From contig MHGQ01000036.1 in the NCBI GenBank assembly GCA_001805645.1, positions 1 through 50,517 on the forward strand: 50,517 nucleotides of DNA. Direction: 5' to 3'. Numbering within the stretch: the stretch's first letter is position 1; every line of letters starts with the position of its first letter. Source of the stretch: Omnitrophica WOR_2 bacterium RIFCSPHIGHO2_02_FULL_50_17 (lineage in GTDB: Bacteria; Omnitrophota; Gorgyraeia; Zapsychrales; Zapsychraceae). A model generated the notes under the pieces. It made no database searches. It was not told the DNA's origin and worked only from the letters and a program-made list of their open reading frames with translations. Below, in pieces: positions 9,527 to 18,253 of this stretch. Made by a program: the position numbers and the translations under genes.

Positions 9527-10873
9527 ATGTCAAAAGCGGCTAAACAAAGTATTTTCATTCTTATTGGCCTGCTGGCGGCCAGCCTTGGTTTCGCCGGCCT
9601 TACCTTTATGGCGAAACAGAAGGTTGAGCAGCAAAAACTTATTCTTGAGAAAAATCTTCAGGAGTCTCAGGAGCAGGTCAAGAGCAGTCTTGTCGAGGTC
9701 CAGAAATTAAAAGAACAAGTCGGCAAAGAACAGGAAGAGAAGTCCAAATCGAAGAAGACCGTTGCCGATATGGAAAAACGTATCGAGGACATGGTGGTCC
9801 AGATTAGCGAGATTACAAGCGACCGCGATAAGTGGAAACAGAGGCTGGATAATATTAAAAAAGAGCGTGACGAGCTCCTGGTTAAGCTTAAAGAGAAGCC
9901 GGAACCCCAGATCATTTACCAGGAAAAGATTGTTTATAAGGAAAAAGAACCTGAGCCTGCCCCTCCCGTCGAGGCGCCGAAACCGCAGGCCCCCGAGGCG
10001 GCAGAGCCTAAGACGCCTCCAGCTATTGCCGACGAGACAAGGGAAGATGTCCCCGAATCCCTGCAGGATGCGCAGGAAGAGCATTGGGCGCAGCTTCTCA
10101 AGGAGAAGGCCGCTCTCGAGCTTGAGATGGATAAATTGAAAAAAGAATTATCTGAGCATTCCATTGAGATTGTTGAGTTAAAGCAGGCCAACGAGGCCTT
10201 GCAGATAGAGCTGGATACCGTCAAGCATGAGAAAGAAGAGATGGAGGAGGACATCCAGCATAATGAGGCCTTGGTCAATAATCTCTCGGTTGAGCTGGCC
10301 AGGACGAAGAATGACAGGAAATTTGTGGCGGACAAAGTGGCCAAACTGGAACAGCAAAACACAGAACTGCGTCAGCAAATCAAGAAACTATCTTCGGCCA
10401 AGACTGCTGTGGAGAAATCCATTGTTCGTCTGGTACAGGATAAGGATGGGGTTCAAAAGAAGCTCGAACAGACCGAGACTCTGGTGCAAAGCAAGATCGA
10501 CGAAATTTGGGAGATAAAAGACAGTCTAGACCGTTCCTTTCAGGCGGCTAAGTCCACACCCACCGCCGGTGAGGTGGAACTGCCTCCTATTGTCGTGAGT
10601 GCCGGCGGCTCATCCAAACTGAGCGGTTCATTCAGCCTCGAGGGAACTAGGCCTGGCTTTGAAGGAAAGATCGTCAGCATCAACGAGGGGAATAACTTCG
10701 TAATTATTGATGTTGGCGAAAAGCGCGGTATCCACCCTGGGGATATCCTGGGCGTCTATCGCGGTTCAGAATATATAGCCCGTCTGGAGGTGATTCAGGC
10801 CAGGCAGGATATTTCGGCGGCCGATTTAAAGGATCAATGGGCGAAAGTGAAGGTGGGAGATATTGTCCGATGA
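9527..10873 (+). CDS. membrane-anchored coiled-coil protein with C-terminal beta domain
   Basis: The 448-residue product has one N-terminal membrane helix (about 8-27, FILIGLLAASLGFAGLTFMA). Long charged coiled coils follow (about 30-135 and 185-335), separated by a proline-rich linker (PEPAPPVEAPKPQAPEAAEP). A C-terminal globular domain (about 370-448) contains GKIVSINEGNNFVIIDVGEK and GDILGVYRG, like the small beta domains at the C-terminus of FlgT-type proteins. AAGGA precedes the ATG at 9527. No function is assigned. Its position after the secretion operon suggests an envelope-spanning accessory part, which is inference. Confidence 0.8.
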   Translation: MSKAAKQSIFILIGLLAASLGFAGLTFMAKQKVEQQKLILEKNLQESQEQVKSSLVEVQKLKEQVGKEQEEKSKSKKTVADMEKRIEDMVVQISEITSDRDKWKQRLDNIKKERDELLVKLKEKPEPQIIYQEKIVYKEKEPEPAPPVEAPKPQAPEAAEPKTPPAIADETREDVPESLQDAQEEHWAQLLKEKAALELEMDKLKKELSEHSIEIVELKQANEALQIELDTVKHEKEEMEEDIQHNEALVNNLSVELARTKNDRKFVADKVAKLEQQNTELRQQIKKLSSAKTAVEKSIVRLVQDKDGVQKKLEQTETLVQSKIDEIWEIKDSLDRSFQAAKSTPTAGEVELPPIVVSAGGSSKLSGSFSLEGTRPGFEGKIVSINEGNNFVIIDVGEKRGIHPGDILGVYRGSEYIARLEVIQARQDISAADLKDQWAKVKVGDIVR

Positions 10874-10892
10874 TCGAGAACCCCTTTGATCC

Positions 10893-11915
10893 ATGAGCAA
10901 GAGAAAACCCAGCATTCATGATGTTGCCCGCCGCGCCAAGGTCTCCATCACGACGGTTTCCCGCGTCATCAATGATGTTTCTACCGTTTCCGATCCCAAT
11001 CGATCGAAAGTTGAAGAGGCTATCGCTTATTTCAAATATAAGCCCAATATCAGCGCCCAGCGTCTGGCCCGCGGCCTCAATAATTCCATCGGGCTTGTCA
11101 TGCCCGGCTATCCCGGCATTTTTTATTCCTTTTATGCCGTGGAGCTTATCCGCGGGGTCGGCCATGCCTGCGAAATTCTGCGGCTGGATTTAGTCTTTCA
11201 TATCACCAACGGATTCAGCCCTTTAAGTACAAATAATGTCGGCGGGATTATTTTTGCCGATATTATTGAAAACCGGAAACAGGTCGAAATGGCCCTGGCC
11301 TCGGCTACCCCGTGCATTGTTATCAATAATCAGGTGGATGATCTGGATGTGGGGTATATCGCCGTCGATAACGTGTCGGGAGGGTGGATTGCCGCCGATT
11401 ATCTGGTGAATCTGGGCCATACGCGGATTGCCACCATTACGGGGAATCTGAATACGCAGGCCGGCCTCAAGCGTCTGGAGGGGTTTGAGAAGCTTTTGAA
11501 AGAAAAACATGTGTCTTTGCCGCCGGAATACGTTTATCATGGAGATTATTCCAGACGCTGTGCCCGTTCTGCCACGGAACAATTTCTGAAGATGGAGCAT
11601 CCGCCCACCGCTATCTTTGCCGCCAGCGACGACATGGCCTTAGAGTCTATGGCCGTTATTCTGGAGAAGGGATTCAAGGTCCCGCAGGATATGTCGGTTA
11701 TAGGTTTCGATGACAATCCGGCCTGTTTATTCGGCCCTGTGGCGCTTACCAGCGTCAAGCAGCCCCTCTTTAAGATAGGAGAGGATGCTGTCCGTTATCT
11801 TCATGTCCTCATTTCAGGGAAAGGGAAAATTCGAAAGAAGGTGCTCCTTCAGCCTGAGCTGGTTATCCGAGACTCCTGCAGCGCTCCCCGAAACAGAGAG
11901 CAGAATCCAGCCTGA
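10893..11915 (+). CDS. LacI-family transcriptional regulator
   Basis: The 340-residue protein has an N-terminal LacI helix-turn-helix (about 7-26, including IHDVARRAKVS and TTVSRVIND) and a hinge with the NISAQRLARGL motif. The periplasmic-binding-protein-like sensor domain contains GYIAVDNVSGGWIAADYL, TAIFAASDDMALE and VIGFDDNP. It should bind an operator as a dimer and respond to a sugar or nucleoside ligand, which cannot be predicted. It lies 20 bp after the coiled-coil gene and 51 bp before mnmG. No carbohydrate genes are adjacent, so its regulon lies elsewhere. Confidence 0.9.
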   Translation: MSKRKPSIHDVARRAKVSITTVSRVINDVSTVSDPNRSKVEEAIAYFKYKPNISAQRLARGLNNSIGLVMPGYPGIFYSFYAVELIRGVGHACEILRLDLVFHITNGFSPLSTNNVGGIIFADIIENRKQVEMALASATPCIVINNQVDDLDVGYIAVDNVSGGWIAADYLVNLGHTRIATITGNLNTQAGLKRLEGFEKLLKEKHVSLPPEYVYHGDYSRRCARSATEQFLKMEHPPTAIFAASDDMALESMAVILEKGFKVPQDMSVIGFDDNPACLFGPVALTSVKQPLFKIGEDAVRYLHVLISGKGKIRKKVLLQPELVIRDSCSAPRNREQNPA

Positions 11916-11966
11916 ATGGGGCAATTGTCTATTGCTCGCCTTCGCCTCCTTCTTCCCAGGACGATT

Positions 11967-13859
11967 ATGAATAAAAATTATGACTGTATAATTATCGGCG
12001 GCGGCCACGCCGGCATTGAGGCCGCCCTGGCGGCCAGCCGGATGGGCTGTTCCAGCCTGATGGTAACTCTTTCGTTTGAGACGATCGGCCAGATGAGCTG
12101 TAATCCGGCCATCGGCGGTGTCGGCAAGGGCCAGCTCGTTAAGGAAATCGATGCCTTGGGGGGAGAGATGGGGCTGGCGGCAGATAAGACCGCTATCCAG
12201 TTTCGCCAGCTCAACGCCTCCAAGGGACAGGCGGTACGCTCCTCCCGCTGCCAGTCGGACCGCAAACGCTACAAATTTTATATGCAAGGAGTGATCCGAC
12301 GGCAGGAAAATCTGGATGTCTTGGAAGATGAGGTTGAGGGGCTGTTGACGAAGAAGGACAGGATCGCCGGGATCATGACAAAAAAGACAGGGAGGATCGA
12401 TGCCGCGACAGTCGTCATCGCGGCGGGGACTTTCCTCAAAGGGCGCATCCATATGGGAAAGGCGATCACCGCTGGCGGACGGATCGGCGAGCCGAATTCG
12501 ACACGGCTTGCAGCAAGTCTTGAAGACCTGGGATTTAAGATCTCACTGTTTAAAACCGGTACCCCGCCGCGTCTCGACGGAAAAACAATAGATTTTTCCA
12601 GTCTCGAGGCGCAGTATTCTGATGAGCGGCCGATGCCGTTTTCTTTCCGAACTCCCGGCATCCCGCGGGATCAAAAATTGGTGCCGTGTCATATCACGCA
12701 TACGAACGAAAAGACCCACGAGATGATCCGCGCCCATATGCATCTGTCGCCGATGTATTCCGGACAGATTCAGGCGACCGGCGTGCGTTATTGCCCTTCC
12801 ATAGAAGATAAATTAAAAAAGTTTGCCGATAAGTCCCGTCATCAAGTTTTTTTGGAGCCGGAGGGGCTTGACACGGATGAATATTATCCCAACGGCATTT
12901 CCACAGGACTGCCGGCGGATGTCCAGGAGCGGTTTGTCCGCACGATCAGGGGCCTGGAAAACGTCAAAATCAACCGCCCCGGGTATTCCATTGAGCACGG
13001 CGTTATCCCGCCGACGGAATTGACGCCCTATCTTGAAACAAAGAAAATAGGAAATTTATTTTTAGCTGGCCAGATTAACGGGACAACCGGCTATGAGGAG
13101 GCCGCCGCCCAGGGGATTGTCGCAGGGATCAATGCGGCCCTGAGGGCCGGGCACAAGGCCCCGTTTATTCTGGGGCGCCACGAATCCTACATCGGCGTTC
13201 TTATGGACGATTTGACGACCAAGGGCACCGAGGAGCCTTACCGCATGTTCACCTCCCGGGTGGAATACCGTCTTATTGTTAGGGAAGATAACGCGGACAG
13301 GCGTTTGGCCAAGTACAGCTGTCAATTCGGCCTTTTAAGCAGTGAGGACTATGCGAAGATTGAGAGAAAGTATGAGCTTATTGATGAAGAGATCCGCCAT
13401 CTGAAATCCGTCCGCGTTTATCCGGGCACAAATTTAGACCGGGAGCTTGTCTTAAGAAACAGTTCTCCCTTGAAACAACCGACACTTTTAAGCGATATTT
13501 TAAAGCGGCCCGAAGCGGATTATGCGCTGATTGCCCCTTATGACGGCCGGCTGAAATCTTACCCCCAGGAGATCATTCATCAGGTCGAGTATGAAATCAA
13601 GTATGAAGGCTTTATCTTGCGCCAGCGTAAAGACGTCGAGCGGTTTCGCCATGTCGAAAATATCAAGATCCCGAAAGACATCGATTATGACAATATCCAG
13701 GGACTTTCCATCGAGGTTCGTCAGAAGCTGAGAAAATTCTTCCCGTTAAGTTTAGGCCAGGCCCACCGGATTTCTGGGATAACCCCGGCCGCCATATCCA
13801 TCTTGATGGTGTATCTGCGCAAAAGGAGTCTTGAAAAAACGAGAGGACGTAAGGCGTAG
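11967..13859 (+). CDS. mnmG: tRNA uridine-5-carboxymethylaminomethyl modification enzyme MnmG (GidA)
   Basis: The 630-residue flavoprotein, the normal length for the family, acts with MnmE to place the 5-carboxymethylaminomethyl group on wobble uridine 34 of certain tRNAs. Seen: FAD-binding IIIGGGHAGIEAALAASRMG at the start, SCNPAIGGVGKGQLVKEIDALGG, the conserved KTGTPPRLDG and GYEEAAAQG segments, and a C-terminal helical domain with a RDVERFRHVEN motif. ATG at 11967 has AGGA 5 nt upstream and begins exactly at the FAD fold. mnmE is not in the window. Confidence 0.97.
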   Translation: MNKNYDCIIIGGGHAGIEAALAASRMGCSSLMVTLSFETIGQMSCNPAIGGVGKGQLVKEIDALGGEMGLAADKTAIQFRQLNASKGQAVRSSRCQSDRKRYKFYMQGVIRRQENLDVLEDEVEGLLTKKDRIAGIMTKKTGRIDAATVVIAAGTFLKGRIHMGKAITAGGRIGEPNSTRLAASLEDLGFKISLFKTGTPPRLDGKTIDFSSLEAQYSDERPMPFSFRTPGIPRDQKLVPCHITHTNEKTHEMIRAHMHLSPMYSGQIQATGVRYCPSIEDKLKKFADKSRHQVFLEPEGLDTDEYYPNGISTGLPADVQERFVRTIRGLENVKINRPGYSIEHGVIPPTELTPYLETKKIGNLFLAGQINGTTGYEEAAAQGIVAGINAALRAGHKAPFILGRHESYIGVLMDDLTTKGTEEPYRMFTSRVEYRLIVREDNADRRLAKYSCQFGLLSSEDYAKIERKYELIDEEIRHLKSVRVYPGTNLDRELVLRNSSPLKQPTLLSDILKRPEADYALIAPYDGRLKSYPQEIIHQVEYEIKYEGFILRQRKDVERFRHVENIKIPKDIDYDNIQGLSIEVRQKLRKFFPLSLGQAHRISGITPAAISILMVYLRKRSLEKTRGRKA

Positions 13860-13900
13860 TATTTTGCCTGAAAGGGCACAGGGTCAAAGACAATTCGAAG

Positions 13901-13930
13901 TTGACACCTCATTTTGAGCGGTGTTATAAT
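13901..13930 (+). promoter_or_regulatory. strong sigma70-type promoter of cysK
   Basis: TTGACA (13901-13906), an 18-nt spacer and TATAAT (13925-13930) are both consensus hexamers. The start site is expected near 13937, giving a leader of about 128 nt that contains a small inverted-repeat element before the cysK ribosome-binding site. Confidence 0.8.
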
Positions 13931-13943
13931 TCAACACGTTGTT

Positions 13944-14026
13944 GTAACTACTCAGCTCTTCCTCCCCCTCGATGGGGGAGGCTGGCCTAACCCCTCCCAT
14001 CCGAGGGAGGGGAACTGAGTAATTAC
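13944..14026. mobile_element. 83-bp MITE-like element with 12-bp terminal inverted repeats
   Basis: The ends GTAACTACTCAG and CTGAGTAATTAC are inverted repeats matching at 11 of 12 positions. The element is flanked by direct repeats ACGTTGTT (13936-13943 and 14027-14034; 10 bp if the AC is counted), as expected for a target-site duplication. Inside are two GC-rich hairpins (CCTCCCC/GGGGAGG and CCCCTCCC/GGGAGGGG). It has no coding capacity, so movement would need a transposase in trans. It has inserted between the cysK promoter and its ribosome-binding site and would be transcribed into the leader. Confidence 0.75.
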
Positions 14027-14064
14027 ACGTTGTTATTTAATTATTCAAGACGGAGGAATAGGGT

Positions 14065-15030
14065 ATGAAAGGAACCGCCCTTAGCGGGAAGAAGATGAAC
14101 ATAGCCGGTGATATTACCGAATTGATCGGCAGGACGCCTCTTGTCCGTTTAAACAGAATCACGCAAGGGTGCTGCGCCGATGTGGCGGCCAAATTGGAAT
14201 TTTATAACCCGATGAGCTCGGTGAAGGACAGAATCGGCCTGGCCATGATCGAGGCGGCGGAGAGGGAAGGCAAGATTCATAAGGGAAAAACTATTATCCT
14301 TGAGCCCACCTCCGGAAACACGGGGCTTGCCTTGGCCTTTGTGTGTGCGGTCAAGGGTTACAAACTAACCTTGACTATGCCTGAGACGATGAGCCTGGAG
14401 AGACGCGCCCTCCTGAGGGCCTTCGGGGCCAATTTGGTTTTAACCCCCGGCCACGAGGGAATGAAAGGGGCTATTAACAAGGCCCAAGATTTAGCCGCAT
14501 CCGACCCCAATTATTTTATTCCCCAGCAATTCCAGAATCCTGCCAATCCGGAAATTCATCGCAAGACAACCGCCGAAGAGATTTGGAATGATACCCAGGG
14601 CCAAGTGGATATCCTGGTTTCAGGCGTGGGAACGGGGGGCACCATCACGGGAGTCTCTGAGGTCATCAAAAAGAGAAAACCGGGGTTTAAGGCCGTGGCT
14701 GTTGAGCCGAAAGGATCGCCTGTTCTTTCGGGGGGATGCGCGGGGCCGCACAAGATTCAAGGAATCGGCGCGGGTTTTGTGCCTGAGGTTTTGAATACCA
14801 AGGTTATCGATGAAATCATCCAGATTGATAACGAAGAGGCCTTCGAATACGCGCGGATGCTGACGCGTCAGGAAGGCATCCTGGCCGGCATCTCGGCCGG
14901 GGCAGCGGTCTGTGCCGCCTTGCAGGTGGCGCGACGGAAAGAAAACACAGGGAAACTTCTTATTGTTGTCCTTCCGGACACAGGCGAGCGTTATTTAAGC
15001 ACAGATCTTTTCGCCGAGTTTCGCGGTTGA
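14065..15030 (+). CDS. cysK: cysteine synthase (O-acetylserine sulfhydrylase)
   Basis: The 321-residue PLP enzyme makes L-cysteine from O-acetylserine and sulfide. Seen: the PLP lysine in SSVKDR (Lys54), the substrate loop EPTSGNTG (about 80-87), the phosphate-binding GTGGT near 190, and the C-terminal SAGAA/DTGERY motifs. A GGAGG site lies 8 nt before the ATG. An eleven-residue N-terminal extension precedes the usual start and may be replaced by the internal ATG at 14095. Expression comes from the promoter at 13901, with a transposed palindromic element in the leader. Confidence 0.96.
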   Translation: MKGTALSGKKMNIAGDITELIGRTPLVRLNRITQGCCADVAAKLEFYNPMSSVKDRIGLAMIEAAEREGKIHKGKTIILEPTSGNTGLALAFVCAVKGYKLTLTMPETMSLERRALLRAFGANLVLTPGHEGMKGAINKAQDLAASDPNYFIPQQFQNPANPEIHRKTTAEEIWNDTQGQVDILVSGVGTGGTITGVSEVIKKRKPGFKAVAVEPKGSPVLSGGCAGPHKIQGIGAGFVPEVLNTKVIDEIIQIDNEEAFEYARMLTRQEGILAGISAGAAVCAALQVARRKENTGKLLIVVLPDTGERYLSTDLFAEFRG

Positions 15031-15050
15031 TTCTTCCCGAACTTTCCAAG

Positions 15051-15755
15051 ATGATGATTTCTTCCCGCAACACGACACGCAAATTTATACTCCTTATCAC
15101 CTGCGTCCTTCTCTTTTTAATCATTGGCCGTTTTTTCCATATCGATGAGCGCTGGTGCAAATCGTTATTGACCGAAACCCCCTTGGCTGTGTCGGGGATT
15201 ATTTTTATTGTCCTCTACGTTGTTCTCACTTCTTTAATCTGGCTGGGCCCGAAGGATTTCTTCCGCATAACAGCCGCCCTTATTTACGGGGCGTATGTGA
15301 GCACGCTTCTGGTATATATCAGTGAAGTGATCAACGCGTTTATTTTTTTCACATTCAGCCGGAAGCTGGGCCGCGGTTTTGTGGAGAGCCGACTGCGAGG
15401 GAAGATGAGACATATTGACGAAACGACGGCGGATACCAGCTTTTGGTGGATCTTTGCCATGCGGCTTTTTATCGTGCCGTTTCGATTTTTGGATATGGGT
15501 TGCGGCTTAAGCAAAATCTCATTTGCCAAATATTTCTCCATTGTCCTTATCGCCACGCCTTTCCGGCTTTTTTTATTTCAATACCTGCTGACTTTGGGTT
15601 TTGAAACCGTGCGCAATCCTTCCAAGCTTGCCGAGCATTTCCTGGAAAACCCCTGGGTTCTGTGGATGAATTTCCTTTACCTTGTCGGCGCTGCGACTGT
15701 TTTGTTTTTTTTAAGAAGAAAGAAACCCTCCCGGCAGAATTTGCCTACCGGTTAA
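15051..15755 (+). CDS. VTT/DedA-like integral membrane protein
   Basis: The roughly 234-residue protein has five or six hydrophobic segments. It contains a VTT-type (SNARE-associated, TVP38/DedA-like) core: GPKDFFRITAALIYGAY, FSRKLGRGFVE and FAMRLFIVPFRFLDMGCGLS. Members are thought to act in lipid scrambling or transport across membranes; the substrate here is unknown. ATG at 15051 (or 15054) is the most likely start, with a TTG at 15027 also in frame. It begins 20 bp after cysK and its end overlaps the convergent thiH by 4 bp. Confidence 0.75.
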   Translation: MMISSRNTTRKFILLITCVLLFLIIGRFFHIDERWCKSLLTETPLAVSGIIFIVLYVVLTSLIWLGPKDFFRITAALIYGAYVSTLLVYISEVINAFIFFTFSRKLGRGFVESRLRGKMRHIDETTADTSFWWIFAMRLFIVPFRFLDMGCGLSKISFAKYFSIVLIATPFRLFLFQYLLTLGFETVRNPSKLAEHFLENPWVLWMNFLYLVGAATVLFFLRRKKPSRQNLPTG

Positions 15756-16780
15756 TCAAAAATCGCCTCATGGGAGATTCTGCGCCAGTCTGTTAGGACG
15801 GGGTCAAAATGACGCTGTTTGAGGACACGAAGGATTTCTTCGATAGGACGGTGGTCTTTAATATCGAATTGGGGATCTTGTTTGTCGGAAGGGATAACGG
15901 TGTAGCCGCCGACGGAGGTATTGGAGCCGGCGGAGATGCGTGTTACACCTAGTTCAAGGGCATGATCGCGCAGCGCAGGATTCTCCCGCGTTGACAGATT
16001 GATGCCTATCCTCGGGAAATGGATGCGGGTCAGGCACAGGATTCGGATGAAGGTGATATCATCCACCGGACAGGGGGCGAAATTTTCCCCCTTGATGGGC
16101 CTGAGGCGCGGGAAAGAGACGCTGTATTCCACGCCGGGGAAATGCCGTTCCATCCAGCGCAGGTGTTGGTAGAGGGCATAGATGTCCTCGGCCGCATCGG
16201 CCAGCCCCAGAAGGATGCCTAGGGAAATATGGCGGATGCCTCCTTGGGCGGCGCGTGCCGGGGCTTGGTAGCGGTAATCATAATCCGCTTTTTTCCCTGC
16301 GCGGTGGACCTCGCTGTAGCGTTGAGGGCTGTAGGTCTCCTGATAGACTGTGATGCCGTCAACCCCATGCAGGAAAAGCTCCCGGTATTCTTCCAAAGGC
16401 ATCGGATGTACTTCCAGGTTGATGCTCGAAAAATAATCTTGGGCAATATGGACCGCTTCTTGCAAATAGGATAAAGGAGTGGCGCTGTAAGATTCGCCGG
16501 TTAACAGGAGGATATGTTCGATGCCTTTTCGGGCAAGATAGCTCATCTCCCGGTGCATCTCTTCAGGGGTTAATTTAAAACGCTGGATGCGGTTGTGGCT
16601 GTGAAAGCCGCAGTAGGTGCAATGGCTGCTGCAGTAATTGGATAAATACAAGGGGGCATACAGGGTAATCATTCGTCCGAAATACTGCTGTGTGAGTGTA
16701 TGGGCCTGCCGGGCCAACTCCTCGGTCAGCTTTGGGCTCGGATCGCTGAGGGTTTTTCTGATTTCTGCAAGATCAATCAT
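15752..16780 (-). CDS. thiH: 2-iminoacetate synthase ThiH
   Basis: This 342-residue radical SAM enzyme cleaves tyrosine to 2-iminoacetate (dehydroglycine) and p-cresol for the thiazole ring of thiamine. The [4Fe-4S] motif CSSHCTYC (Cys50, Cys54, Cys57) is intact, in the context [15 protein letters not shown]. It continues with the biotin/thiamin-synthesis-associated region, including [12 protein letters not shown]. It is the last gene of thiS-thiG-thiH, and its ATG overlaps the thiG stop by 4 nt. Use of ThiH rather than the oxygen-dependent ThiO fits an anaerobic lifestyle. Confidence 0.95.
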   Translation of the reverse strand: MIDLAEIRKTLSDPSPKLTEELARQAHTLTQQYFGRMITLYAPLYLSNYCSSHCTYCGFHSHNRIQRFKLTPEEMHREMSYLARKGIEHILLLTGESYSATPLSYLQEAVHIAQDYFSSINLEVHPMPLEEYRELFLHGVDGITVYQETYSPQRYSEVHRAGKKADYDYRYQAPARAAQGGIRHISLGILLGLADAAEDIYALYQHLRWMERHFPGVEYSVSFPRLRPIKGENFAPCPVDDITFIRILCLTRIHFPRIGINLSTRENPALRDHALELGVTRISAGSNTSVGGYTVIPSDKQDPQFDIKDHRPIEEILRVLKQRHFDPVLTDWRRISHEAIFD

Positions 16781-17574
16781 GGCTCGTAGAGAAATCCTGT
16801 CAGAGGGGAAGAGGCCGAAGCCTCCTGTTGAACGCCGGAGAGTCTGCTGAGATACGCCAGACGGCCGGCTTGGACAGCCAGGCCGAAGGCCTTGGCTAAT
16901 AACACCGGTTTTTGGGCGGTAGCAACCGCGGTATTGGCCAGGACCGCATCGGCCCCCATCTCCATGGCCTCGGCGGCATGCGAGGGCGCGCCGATGCCGG
17001 CGTCGACGATAACGGGGATATCCATTTCCTCAATGAGGATTTGGATGAATTCTTTTGTCTTTAATCCTTTTTTGGTTCCTATGAGAGAACCGAGCGGCAT
17101 GATGGTCGCGGCACCCGCCTTCACCAGCTCCCGCGCCGCATAGAGATCCGGATACATGTAAGGCAGGACGACGAACCCTTCACGAGAAAGGATTTCGGTG
17201 GCCTTGATTGTCTCGTGATTATCGGGAAGCAGATATTTACTGTCATTGATGACCTCAACTTTAATCCAGTTGCCGTAGCCGGATTCTTTCGCCAGCCTTG
17301 CGATACGCACCGCCTCTTGGGCATTACGCGCCCCGGAGGTATTCGTCAGCAGAGTCACATCCTTGGGGATATATTCCAGAACATTTTCTTCATGCCGTTC
17401 AAGGTCGATTCTTCTTAGGGCGGCCGTCACGATCTCTGCCTTGGAGGCCTCGATGCTTTCGGTCAGTTCCCTTTTATTTTTGAACTTCCCCGTCCCTAAT
17501 AAAAACCGGCTCGTAAAGGCTTTGCCGGCGATGCGCAGGGGCGTGTCTTCTATTTCGGTAAACAGAGTTTCCAT
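16777..17574 (-). CDS. thiG: thiazole synthase ThiG
   Basis: The 265-residue TIM-barrel enzyme condenses 1-deoxy-D-xylulose 5-phosphate, the iminoacetate product and the ThiS thiocarboxylate into thiazole phosphate. The Schiff-base lysine lies in [10 protein letters not shown] (Lys105). Other conserved segments are [10 protein letters not shown], the phosphate-site [12 protein letters not shown] and [22 protein letters not shown]. It directly abuts thiS and overlaps thiH by 4 nt, so the three proteins are made from one transcript. Confidence 0.97.
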   Translation of the reverse strand: METLFTEIEDTPLRIAGKAFTSRFLLGTGKFKNKRELTESIEASKAEIVTAALRRIDLERHEENVLEYIPKDVTLLTNTSGARNAQEAVRIARLAKESGYGNWIKVEVINDSKYLLPDNHETIKATEILSREGFVVLPYMYPDLYAARELVKAGAATIMPLGSLIGTKKGLKTKEFIQILIEEMDIPVIVDAGIGAPSHAAEAMEMGADAVLANTAVATAQKPVLLAKAFGLAVQAGRLAYLSRLSGVQQEASASSPLTGFLYEP

Positions 17575-17775
17575 TTAACCTCCGCCGACAAAATTCAAAA
17601 GTTCGATTGTATCGCCTTCTTTGATCATGACCTGATCCCACTGGGGGGGGCGGACAATATCGCCGTTGATTTCCGCAATGACATGGGCAGTGTTCCTGCA
17701 GAACCGGCCGATCACTTCTCCTAAATTTTGAGGACCGGTCAATTCTTTTTCCCGGCCGTTTAATGTGATCTTCAT
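17575..17775 (-). CDS. thiS: sulfur carrier protein ThiS
   Basis: The 66-residue ubiquitin-fold protein begins MKITLNGREKEL and ends in FVGGG. The C-terminal glycine is activated and converted to a thiocarboxylate that supplies sulfur to ThiG. ATG at 17775 matches the family start; an upstream in-frame ATG at 17802 is unlikely. No thiF or moeB-like activating enzyme is present in the window, so that step must be encoded elsewhere. Confidence 0.93.
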   Translation of the reverse strand: MKITLNGREKELTGPQNLGEVIGRFCRNTAHVIAEINGDIVRPPQWDQVMIKEGDTIELLNFVGGG

Positions 17776-17847
17776 CGCTTTATTCTTTTCTCGATACCTC
17801 ACCCCGCCAACGGCAGCGATCCATAAAAGACTTCATTTTGACGGTTT

Positions 17848-17876
17848 ATTCTAGGATATTTTTCCATAAAATGCAA
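17848..17876 (-). promoter_or_regulatory. sigma70-type promoter of thiSGH
   Basis: Read on the minus strand: TTGCAT, a 17-nt spacer and TAGAAT. The start site is expected near 17841, leaving about 65 nt before thiS. That is too short for a full thiamine pyrophosphate riboswitch, and none was recognised. Confidence 0.65.
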
Positions 17877-17959
17877 ATATCGCCATCGAGCCGTTATCCA
17901 GGCGTATTCAGCCCGTCGAGATTGCAAAGATATCGTCCCGCATGGAAAGTACATTTCTT

Positions 17960-17988
17960 TTGACTCTCAGGTATTCCGATGCGATAAT
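17960..17988 (+). promoter_or_regulatory. sigma70-type promoter of the zinc-ribbon gene, near-leaderless
   Basis: TTGACT (17960-17965), a 17-nt spacer and GATAAT (17983-17988) precede the ATG at 18001 by only 12 nt. Transcription should start about 5-6 nt before the ATG, and there is no ribosome-binding site. Confidence 0.65.
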
Positions 17989-18000
17989 AACCGCCGTTTT

Positions 18001-18198
18001 ATGAAGAGACAGATTTGTCCCAATTGCGGTCAGCCCATTTCCGATGAAGAGGCGCTGTTGTGTCATTTCTGCGGGGGAAGTTTGCAAAGAGCAAGCCGGG
18101 GATTCTTGGGACGGTTGCGTTATGCGGATCCTCGGACGATATGGTTTCTCATTATATTTTTCGTGCTGTTGGGTTTTATTTTTGCGATAAAACGCTAA
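18001..18198 (+). CDS. small zinc-ribbon membrane protein
   Basis: The 65-residue protein has an N-terminal zinc ribbon with two pairs, CPNC and CHFC, then a basic linker and one C-terminal membrane helix (about 47-62, IWFLIIFFVLLGFIFAI). It resembles the zinc-ribbon heads of many small membrane-tethered proteins. No function is assigned. There is no Shine-Dalgarno sequence, and the promoter position predicts a nearly leaderless mRNA. Confidence 0.7.
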   Translation: MKRQICPNCGQPISDEEALLCHFCGGSLQRASRGFLGRLRYADPRTIWFLIIFFVLLGFIFAIKR

Positions 18199-18211
18199 AA
18201 ATAAAATATAA

Positions 18212-18240
18212 TTTTGTAGTATTGGAAAAAAAACTATAGT
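18212..18240 (+). promoter_or_regulatory. probable promoter of speD-like gene
   Basis: TTTTGT (18212-18217), a 17-nt spacer and TATAGT (18235-18240) lie 13 nt before the start codon in an AT-rich gap. AAAGG at 18243-18247 gives a usable ribosome-binding site. Confidence 0.5.
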
Positions 18241-18253
18241 ATAAAGGTAGCGT

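Noticed and set aside
15752-17775. Plus-strand frames within the thi genes
   Set aside because: They are shadows of thiH, thiG and thiS, which have full family signatures on the minus strand.
17776-18000. Thiamine pyrophosphate riboswitch before thiS
   Set aside because: Fragments such as CTGAGA and CTGGATAAC occur on the minus strand, but they lie at the wrong spacing, lack the conserved stems, and fall upstream of the likely promoter at 17848-17876, so they would not be in the mRNA.
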